From: CAZHLD01 sp964533185
GTDB lineage: Bacteria > Acidobacteriota > Terriglobia > Acidiferrales > UBA7541
Reading direction: 5' to 3'
DNA: 36,234 nucleotides
Assembly: GCA_964533185.1 (NCBI GenBank)
Contig: CAZHLD010000026.1
Coordinates: 1 to 36,234, forward strand
Below, one piece after another: positions 30,716 through 36,234 of this stretch (the first letter of the stretch is position 1; each line of letters begins with the position of its first letter). The notes below the pieces were generated by a model that was not told where the DNA came from, did not search any database, and saw only the letters and a list, made by a program, of their open reading frames with translations. A program made the position numbers and the translations under genes.

Positions 30716-32104
30716 ATGGAGCACATAACCAGCCGCCCGAAAGTGGCGAGCACCCCTTCCGAGATGGAGGAGGGGGTTTTCTTCAACCTGTGGCAGAAGA
30801 AACTATGGCCGTACAAGATGGTGTCCGTCGGAGACATCCTCTACTGGTACGAAGCTTCCTCGGGCAAGATTTTGTGGCGGACCCGAGTCGTGGTTGTGGA
30901 TAAGTTCGAATATGACGACCTGAAAGACGCCGGGGACCAAATCGAAAGGAAATTCGGCCCATTCGACCGGAAGCAGCACTACTTCAACGACGCTCATGGA
31001 CGCGGATTCTGCCTGGTCTACAAGGTTTCGCCGGTCGAACGGATGAGCATCCCGAAGCCCGATGGCCTCCGGTTTCCACACCAAGGATGGTTACGAGTGG
31101 ACTCGGTAGCTGGCCGCAAATGGCTTGGGATACGAGGGGCTGCGGAGCCCCCGGCAGCTCTTCCGCTCACCGTTCACGAGCGCTACAGCAGGCACGAAAT
31201 CTACGGTGCGGTAGGCATCAGATTCTCTGCGCAGAACCGCAGCCAAATAGTGGGCCTATCACCACGTTGCCCAGATGGGGGCTACATCCTTTTCATAACC
31301 TTGAACAAGGAGAGCTATCCCCCAACCCAGGACTATGACGACCAACTTTACTCTGACCGCTTGCTTTGGATTACTCGCCGGGGTCGCGGGGAAGGACATG
31401 AGGATTACGTTCGGCTCCGACAACCCGACACGCGTGTGTCCCTTTTTGTGCGAAACAGCCCGGGCGAGGGTTTCGTTTACGCGGGAGAGTTGGAGTACGA
31501 CCGTCATCGCGAGATTCCCGGCAAGTCACGTCAGGAAACACAACAGTCCTATTCTTGGAGATTGAAGGTCTCACTACCCGATGAACTTTTGTTGGAGCTC
31601 ACGTTCGGCCATGCGAAACGCCGCCAGAGAATGAAGCCTGGGAAGCCACGAGCCGGTCGGAATCCTGTCGACCTGAGCGAATTCAAGAAAGCATTTCACT
31701 ATGCGCTGGGCACCCTCGACAGAACAGTTGTCCCAGAACATCACAATTATCAGGTTCGCCTCCAACGATTTCTTGTTGAGAAGGGTTTGCGGCCGGAGTT
31801 TGAGCGGGACTACCTGGATGTGTCCTTCGAGCTCAGTGGGCAGCGGTACATCGGCGAAATCAAGGTTACTCGTTACCTCTCATTGTCTGAGGCCTTCCGC
31901 ACTGCACTGGGCCAGTTGTTGGAGTACGCCCATGTCAGGTTTGAGGAACCGCCTCGAATGGTCATGTTCCTCGACCAGCCCCTCGATGCCCAACGACTGA
32001 AACTGGCGGCCCAGCTCAAAGTCGCAGTGGTTGTGGGTCACGAAGACTCCTTCAGACTGATGGGGGACGGGGGCTCCCATGTCCTGGTTCAGTTCTTTGA
32101 CTAG
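30716..32104 (+). CDS. DUF3427-type protein with C-terminal PD-(D/E)XK nuclease and possible PUA-like N-terminus
   Basis: A 462-residue protein of three parts. Residues about 28-125 (WPYKMVSVGDILYWYEASSGKILWRTRVV) look like a PUA/EVE/ASCH-type beta barrel, a fold that reads modified bases; this is tentative. Residues about 158-290 carry the DUF3427 pattern: YSRHEI, ILFITLNKES, DYDDQLYSDRLLWIT, LFVRN and FVYAGELEYDRH. Residues about 340-445 form a nuclease-like core: HHNYQVRLQRFLVEKG, D368, then E381-x-K383 (YIGEIKVT). Together this suggests a restriction factor that senses modified DNA and cuts it without a paired methyltransferase, but the activity is inferred. It is flanked by tRNA-Arg(CCT)-like sequences on both sides. 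The ATG has a weak GAGG site. Confidence 0.75.
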   Translation: MEHITSRPKVASTPSEMEEGVFFNLWQKKLWPYKMVSVGDILYWYEASSGKILWRTRVVVVDKFEYDDLKDAGDQIERKFGPFDRKQHYFNDAHGRGFCLVYKVSPVERMSIPKPDGLRFPHQGWLRVDSVAGRKWLGIRGAAEPPAALPLTVHERYSRHEIYGAVGIRFSAQNRSQIVGLSPRCPDGGYILFITLNKESYPPTQDYDDQLYSDRLLWITRRGRGEGHEDYVRLRQPDTRVSLFVRNSPGEGFVYAGELEYDRHREIPGKSRQETQQSYSWRLKVSLPDELLLELTFGHAKRRQRMKPGKPRAGRNPVDLSEFKKAFHYALGTLDRTVVPEHHNYQVRLQRFLVEKGLRPEFERDYLDVSFELSGQRYIGEIKVTRYLSLSEAFRTALGQLLEYAHVRFEEPPRMVMFLDQPLDAQRLKLAAQLKVAVVVGHEDSFRLMGDGGSHVLVQFFD

Positions 32105-32190
32105 GGCGTGTGGGGTGACCGGGCCGAGTTCTTGTACCAGCGAGTGGGAGAAGTCTACATCACAGCCCAGGGCTGTGAATCTGTGCTCGG

Positions 32191-32238
32191 TGGCTGGCCT
32201 GGGGAGAGTCGAACTCCCGACACGTGATTTAGGAAACC
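32191..32238 (-). other. tRNA-Arg(CCT) 3' fragment (attachment half-site)
   Basis: Minus strand: anticodon loop TTCCTAA, anticodon-stem 3' side ATCAC, variable loop, perfect T-stem GGGAG/CTCCC around TTCGACT, acceptor 3' side CAGGCCA, G73 and CCA. The 5' side of the anticodon stem no longer pairs properly and no D-arm follows, so homology ends at the anticodon loop, the usual crossover site of tRNA-targeting integrases. Confidence 0.7.
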
Positions 32239-32321
32239 TATCTCATTTCGTTATCCTGTTGGCTCGCTTTGCCTTTACCTGCGTTTTAGAAGCCCGTTTT
32301 AGCTCGTATTCGGGCGTTAGT

Positions 32322-32343
32322 GTTCCCAAGTTGTTCCTAAGTT
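32322..32343 (+). repeat. tandem direct repeat, period 11
   Basis: GTTCCCAAGTT is followed directly by GTTCCTAAGTT (one mismatch). It begins 131 bp from the end of the tRNA-Arg fragment, on its inner side, like the repeats near the other two fragments. Confidence 0.55.
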
Positions 32344-32704
32344 TTGCATGAACCCCTCGGTTGAGACAATTCCCGATGGGCACAGTTGCCGTGCGGCACG
32401 CTCCGCGGTTTGGACCGGATCCATTCTACTCGCCGCGGAAAGCTATGTTTGTGACCAACGCTTATCTCGCAACGTAACGTTACGTTAGATTCTGAGGGAT
32501 CGATGGCGTGTGATAGGGGTCACTGTGCGAAAAGGATTCTGACAGGTTTTCTACGAGCTTCCAGCACAGTCCACCGCTTTGACTCGCATACAATTTACGT
32601 GTTGCGCCTACAACTGACGATGTTGCTGGGCCGAAAGGAAACCGTAACGGCACCACACCCGGTTGGACTAGAAGGCGTACTGCCCCGCAACTGATTGAGA
32701 AGGC

Positions 32705-32753
32705 TGGCTCCCCGGGCAAGACTCGAACTTGCAACCCTTCGGTTAACAGCCGA
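32705..32753 (-). other. tRNA-Asn(GTT) 3' fragment (attachment half-site)
   Basis: Minus strand: anticodon-stem and loop CTCGG, CTGTTAA (anticodon GTT), variable loop GGGTT, T-arm GCAAG/TTCGAGT/CTTGC, acceptor 3' side CCGGGGA, G73 and CCA. This matches the 3' half of bacterial tRNA-Asn. The 5' half (D-arm and acceptor 5' strand) is absent, so it is a third integrase scar. Confidence 0.75.
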
Positions 32754-32824
32754 GGAGGTCAAAAATCTAAGTGCCCTATCTGGTGTCGCTTACAAGAACG
32801 TCGGAGCCATTCAATCCTCTCTAA

Positions 32825-32846
32825 CTGCACCCAATCCTGCACCCAA
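32825..32846 (+). repeat. tandem direct repeat, period 12
   Basis: CTGCACCCAA occurs twice (32825-32834 and 32837-32846). It begins 120 bp from the tRNA-Asn fragment's end, in the same relation as the repeats near the other tRNA fragments. Confidence 0.5.
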
Positions 32847-32975
32847 GAAGGTATTTGCAAACAGGTCGAGAATGTCCTACGAGCCAGTTTCCGGATTGCC
32901 AACAATTCGCTGGGCAGACCACTCGCGTTGCCATGCCGGAGCTCAGTGGGATGTCTCGATTGCGTAGTGGTCAAT

Positions 32976-33716
32976 CTACTCTTGATGCATGGGTGCGGCT
33001 GTTCCGTCGGACCACTTGGCAACTTCGACTGCGAACACAAGAATCGGCGGCAGCCCTTTCGCCTGGGACGGTTCCTTCGACGATAAGAACCAGTAAGGAC
33101 CGGAGACAACTGGCGAGCCCAATGCGCCAGCCCCCCAATTCTTGCCGTCCTTGAGCGCGGTAAAGAACATCAGATGTGGTCCGTTGTGATCCCCTTCGTC
33201 GTATAGATATGCCGACTTCGACATCATGAACGCCATAGCGCCGTTTTCGAGATCTGGCAGTTGTTTGTTGTCGAACGCCGCCTTAACGGCCGACACGATC
33301 TCCGCCTTAGAGTGGCCGGCCATCACCATCCTCGTCCGCAGATCAGCGATTGGCAATATCGATCGCGCAGTTTGGCGATTCAGGCATTCGGCACCTCTCA
33401 CTTTCGGGTTCCAGTACTCAGGCGAGTCAAATGCCGCCATCCAGCTTCTTTCCACCATACAGACAAACCCATTCTTTCCTCGGACAGATGTTTCATAGCC
33501 TTGCCGTCCCAGGACCAGGATCGTCGCGTCGCTGGATATGGAATCGGGAGCGGCGCTCCGCGCCAGCAGAATCTCAGCATTCCTTTCCATTAAGTATTGG
33601 TCAACAGGCGCCATTTTCGGATATTTATCCGACTGTGCCGCCGCCTTCGGCACAAGGAAACAGATGCCGATTACCAGGACCATAATCGTGCTGCCCCTGG
33701 CCATGATACTGATCAT
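32976..33716 (-). CDS. secreted protein of unknown function
   Basis: A product of about 246 residues with an N-terminal signal peptide (GSTIMVLVIGICFLVPKAAAQS, cleavage after AAA-Q). The mature part has recurring segments APDSISSDATILVLGRQGYET, ENGFVCMVERSW and a late GPHLMFF, with two cysteines. I recognise it as a common hypothetical exported type but cannot name a function. I chose the ATG at 33714-33716; another in-frame ATG four codons later (33702-33704) is possible, and the open frame also extends to 33752. It follows the YciI-like gene in the same direction. Confidence 0.7.
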   Translation of the reverse strand: MISIMARGSTIMVLVIGICFLVPKAAAQSDKYPKMAPVDQYLMERNAEILLARSAAPDSISSDATILVLGRQGYETSVRGKNGFVCMVERSWMAAFDSPEYWNPKVRGAECLNRQTARSILPIADLRTRMVMAGHSKAEIVSAVKAAFDNKQLPDLENGAMAFMMSKSAYLYDEGDHNGPHLMFFTALKDGKNWGAGALGSPVVSGPYWFLSSKEPSQAKGLPPILVFAVEVAKWSDGTAAPMHQE

Positions 33717-33748
33717 TCTTTCTCTCGTGCTTTCCCTCGTGGGCGCCC

Positions 33749-34147
33749 TCATCGCGAGGCATCCTTTCTCCGTCGCCGCTCGCTCTCCTTTATGATTTCG
33801 CTCAAATCCGCAACCGGCCGTATTTCATTCGTTCCTAACTTCATGCCTGGATGCTGCGAGATAAGCTGAATGGCATGATTGAGGTCTCGCGCCTCAAGGA
33901 TGAGAAGGCCGGCGAGCTGTTCCTTGGTTTCCGCATAGGGGCCGTCGGTCGTCGCGACTTTGCCGTTTTTCCAGTACAGGGTCACGGCGGTCTCCGGAGG
34001 CTGAAGAGGTACTTCGGTAGCAACATGTCCGTTGGCGCGCAGACGGTCGTTATACTCAAAGCATTCGTCGAACATTGCGTGTTGCTCGTCCTCGGTCATC
34101 CCTTCGAATTTTCCTGGCTCCATGTATCCCAAACAGATGTATTTCAT
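33749..34147 (-). CDS. YciI/DGPF-domain protein
   Basis: A 132-residue protein with the DGPF-type signature TTDGPYAETKEQLAG and the YciI-like beginning MKYICLGYMEPGKFEGM. Members are small dimeric ferredoxin-fold proteins; many are linked to ECF sigma factors and have unknown ligands. The ATG at 34147 has GGAGGAG upstream; the open frame continues to 34231 but with no family character. It shares its direction with the dihydrofolate-reductase-like genes upstream and the secreted-protein gene downstream. Confidence 0.85.
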   Translation of the reverse strand: MKYICLGYMEPGKFEGMTEDEQHAMFDECFEYNDRLRANGHVATEVPLQPPETAVTLYWKNGKVATTDGPYAETKEQLAGLLILEARDLNHAIQLISQHPGMKLGTNEIRPVADLSEIIKESERRRRKDASR

Positions 34148-34200
34148 TGTTCTTCTCCTCCTGGTCGGAGCCAGCGGCACAGCTGTCGCAGATTTTTCTG

Positions 34201-34755
34201 TCACTGTTTCAAGTAACGAAGCGCAATACAACCTGATTTGAAAATCTTTGACTCAACAAGTTTTAGTTGCAATCTCTCCGGCAGGCTAACACCTTCCAAC
34301 AACCGTCTCCCTTCTCCTGCAACGATTGGGTTAACGACAAAACGATATTCATCAACCAGACCAAGCTCTATAAGTTGCGAAGGAATACTTACACCACCGA
34401 GTAAAATATTCTTGCCTTGCTCTTGTTTCAATTTAAGTACTTCGTCGTGAAGGTTCGTACGAACAATTCTCGTATTTTTATCTTCAGCGCTCTCCAATGA
34501 TCGTGAAAAAACAATTTTGTTGATGGAGACAAATGTTTGGGCAAATTCGTTCGATGCTTTTGACATCGACTGGTTTTTTGCGACTTCAGGCCAAAAAGGA
34601 ACCATCAATTGATAGGTCTTGCGCCCAAAGACGCCCAGGTCAACACTTCGCATGAGGTGCGTAAAATATTCATGTGTTTCATCATCGCCAATTTGTTTGG
34701 TGTGGTCGACGCAGCCATCCAGGGTAATGTTGATTGCGAAGATTACGTTTCTCAT
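34201..34755 (-). CDS. dihydrofolate-reductase-family (RibD C-terminal) protein
   Basis: A 184-residue protein with the RibD C-terminal pattern: FAINITLDGCVDH at the start, LGVFGRKTYQLM, KNILLGGVSIPSQLI, and YRFVVNPIVAGEGRRLL. These are NADPH-dependent reductase folds with varied substrates. The gene is clearly AT-richer than its neighbours, with many lysine codons, so it may be a recent import. It is separated from the second such gene by about 90 bp, and its end lies 53 bp upstream of the start of the YciI-like gene on the same strand. Confidence 0.88.
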   Translation of the reverse strand: MRNVIFAINITLDGCVDHTKQIGDDETHEYFTHLMRSVDLGVFGRKTYQLMVPFWPEVAKNQSMSKASNEFAQTFVSINKIVFSRSLESAEDKNTRIVRTNLHDEVLKLKQEQGKNILLGGVSIPSQLIELGLVDEYRFVVNPIVAGEGRRLLEGVSLPERLQLKLVESKIFKSGCIALRYLKQ

Positions 34756-34846
34756 TTGATTGTCCTGACCTTGCGCGCTGGATCGTTCATCCTATAGTCG
34801 TCGCGCACTGAGAAAATCGACAGGGCGCCCAACCCGGCGCGAATGT

Positions 34847-35443
34847 TTATAGACTTCCGATTGAGACTGCGCCTGCACGCTCGTAATTCATGATAATGAC
34901 GCCATTCGAGCCGACTATGCTTTCCGTCACCTTGAAGGCCGCCGGGATCGTGCCATCCGCAAACAACCGCTTTCCAGCGCCCAACGTGAGCGGATATATC
35001 ATCAGCCAGAACACATCGACCAGATCATGCTTGATAAGCGTCTGAAGGAGATTGCCACTTCCCCAAACGTGTAGATCCGGCCCTTGCTCTTGCTTGAGCT
35101 TGGCGACTTTTTCTGCAATATCTCCGTTCAAAAACACGGACGGCTGCCATTCGTGGGAAGTCCTGGTATTCGAGGCGACGTACTTGGTTGCCGTGTTGAC
35201 GCCCGGCCATACATCCCCATGTTGAGGCCAGAAGTGCGCCCAAATGTCAAAGGTTTTGCGTCCTAACAGCAGGTCGAACGGCATGTTCATCTGCTTTTGC
35301 AGGGCCGCTCCAAGGATGTCGTCATCATATGGCGCTGCCCACCCCCCATACGCGAAGCCGTCGCCTGTATCTTCTTCCGGCCCGCCCGGAGCTTGTATGA
35401 CTCCATCAAGGGAGAAATGTTCAAGCACAATAATTTTTCTCAT
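34847..35443 (-). CDS. second dihydrofolate-reductase-family (RibD C-terminal) protein
   Basis: A 198-residue protein of the same family: VLEHFSLDGVIQAPGG, FDLLLGRKTFDIWAHFW, DLHVWGSGNLLQTLI and YPLTLGAGKRLF. It has the longer YyaP/YwjB-like form, and its base composition is close to the genome. It is only distantly similar to the gene at 34201, so the two were probably acquired separately. It lies between the two YciI-like genes in the same direction. Confidence 0.88.
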   Translation of the reverse strand: MRKIIVLEHFSLDGVIQAPGGPEEDTGDGFAYGGWAAPYDDDILGAALQKQMNMPFDLLLGRKTFDIWAHFWPQHGDVWPGVNTATKYVASNTRTSHEWQPSVFLNGDIAEKVAKLKQEQGPDLHVWGSGNLLQTLIKHDLVDVFWLMIYPLTLGAGKRLFADGTIPAAFKVTESIVGSNGVIIMNYERAGAVSIGSL

Positions 35444-35616
35444 GACTGAGTTCCTTCGAGTCCTATCTGATTTTGTTTAATTTACGGCTGTCCCCGGTTT
35501 TCGATGAGCCAGGTAATGCCACTTGGAAGCAGGGCTGCTGACCCGGCTCGCGGCACCCCGACACCGGCCCGTCAGGCCGACATCGCTGGCAGTGTTGTCA
35601 CTGCCGCTCAGTTGCC

Positions 35617-35964
35617 TCAGTCGGGCCTCCAAACCGCGCGCACCTCGACCGGCGCCCGACAGGCGATGGCAGCCTTGCGCCCCCACGCAAGTGCATCATC
35701 CAGGTTAGCGGCTTCCAGCACCCAAAAACCGCCTATGTGCTCCTTGGTCTCCAGGTACGGCCCATCGGTGATGAGCACCTTACCATCGGGCTGCGCCCGC
35801 AGCGACCTCGCGCTGCTGGCCGCGGAGAGGCCGCCAACGAAAATCCTGACACCGGCAGCCACCATCTCATCGTTGAGCGCGTCGATATCGCGGGACATCG
35901 CTTCGGTCTCGGCGGACGGGTCGTAGTCGTCGGGGTGGTGAATAGCAACCAAATACTGCGTCAT
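35617..35964 (-). CDS. YciI/DGPF-domain protein
   Basis: A 115-residue protein with the signature ITDGPYLETKEHIGGFWVLEA and the beginning MTQYLVAIHHPDDY. It is the second DGPF-type protein in the window. It is the nearest gene downstream of the likely sigma-factor gene at 36137, which is the standard order for DGPF-linked ECF sigma factors. It has an AGGAGAATGG-type site upstream of the ATG at 35962-35964. Confidence 0.88.
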   Translation of the reverse strand: MTQYLVAIHHPDDYDPSAETEAMSRDIDALNDEMVAAGVRIFVGGLSAASSARSLRAQPDGKVLITDGPYLETKEHIGGFWVLEAANLDDALAWGRKAAIACRAPVEVRAVWRPD

Positions 35965-36136
35965 GATTTCTCCATTCTCCTGTAACGGTCTTCGGGCGGG
36001 CCGGTTGCCCTGCCTTCACGATATAGTCGAACGGCCGGACCGGAATTCGACAAATCGTCCAAGAAATTTTGCTTCTTCCGCGCTTTAGAACTATGCTTTG
36101 CGCCTTGTCATCTCAATATCCGCATCGGCTTCTGAT

Positions 36137-36234
36137 TTATTTCAACTGCCGAATCCGCTCTTGCAGGAATTGCCGCTCTGGTTCCTGTTGGGTCAGCGCC
36201 AGAGCTTTCTCATAAGAGGACCGAGCCTCAGCCG
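36137..36234 (-). CDS. 3' end of a probable ECF RNA polymerase sigma factor (cut by window)
   Basis: The last 32 codons before a TAA (36137-36139) read AEARSSYEKALALTQQEP, then ERQFLQERIRQLK. A closing TPR-like helix with ERxFLxxRxxxL is typical of the long ECF sigma factors that pair with DGPF/YciI genes. Such a gene is adjacent (35617-35964). The rest lies beyond the window, so the assignment rests on this tail and its context. Confidence 0.6.
   Translation of the reverse strand, partial: AEARSSYEKALALTQQEPERQFLQERIRQLK

Larger units (their letters stand above)
32105..32975. other. non-coding border with two tRNA fragments and tandem repeats
   Basis: This stretch of about 870 bp contains tRNA 3' fragments at 32191 and 32705, each followed by a tandem direct repeat. 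Open frames here are short and read through the tRNA pieces, so I do not call genes. Confidence 0.5.

Overview
The window looks like a high-GC bacterial chromosome. Proteins suggest Acidobacteriota as the best guess: ResB/CcsA cytochrome c maturation, large multiheme cytochromes, archaemetzincin, a TonB-like transducer, and a 2-oxoacid:ferredoxin oxidoreductase next to a CoA-transferase. This is inference from family content; no rRNA or marker gene confirms it.

Positions 1-21374 are a dense, conserved-looking redox region. After a fragment resembling the end of a zinc alcohol dehydrogenase come resB and ccsA on the minus strand, which attach heme to c-type cytochromes. Divergent from them is a plus-strand series: a receiver protein, a degenerate receiver, a small zinc ribbon, an OsmC-family protein, a six-heme NapC/NirT-like cytochrome, and a 13-heme cytochrome with a b-type membrane domain. 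Next is a regulated unit: an H-protein-like membrane-anchored protein, a HybA-like four-cluster ferredoxin, a HybB/NrfD-like membrane protein, a histidine kinase with two heme-type motifs in its sensor domain, and an NtrC-type sigma-54 activator. Sigma-54 promoter matches lie before the H-like gene and before the HybA-like gene, and the 10-mer GTTGCGATTC occurs three times around them, so the unit probably controls itself. Archaemetzincin, a TonB-like protein, a CoA-transferase, a three-gene ferredoxin oxidoreductase (delta, alpha, fused beta-gamma) and a tetraheme cytochrome follow. ResB/CcsA would mature the many c-type cytochromes, HybA/HybB-like and NapC-like proteins would exchange electrons with the quinone pool, and the oxidoreductase would link ferredoxin to acyl-CoA metabolism.

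Positions 21555 to about 32900 are accessory DNA. Four tRNA-derived sequences, all on the minus strand, mark it: 3' pieces at 21555, 32191 and 32705 and a degenerate full-length tRNA at 30378. Each 3' piece is followed 116-131 bp later by a tandem direct repeat of 11-12 bp. Between them lie a tyrosine integrase with an excisionase-like gene, a palindrome-dense GC-rich segment, and cargo with a defence or nucleic-acid flavour: two PD-(D/E)XK-like proteins, a broken abortive-infection C-terminal domain, an RNase J-like beta-CASP hydrolase, a dual-specificity phosphatase coupled to an unknown protein, a HEPN-like protein, and a DUF3427-type protein with a C-terminal nuclease motif.

Positions 32976-36234 hold minus-strand genes: a secreted protein, two YciI/DGPF-like proteins, two dihydrofolate-reductase-like (RibD C-terminal) proteins, and the 3' tail of what is probably an ECF sigma factor, a combination known for DGPF-linked ECF sigma factors.
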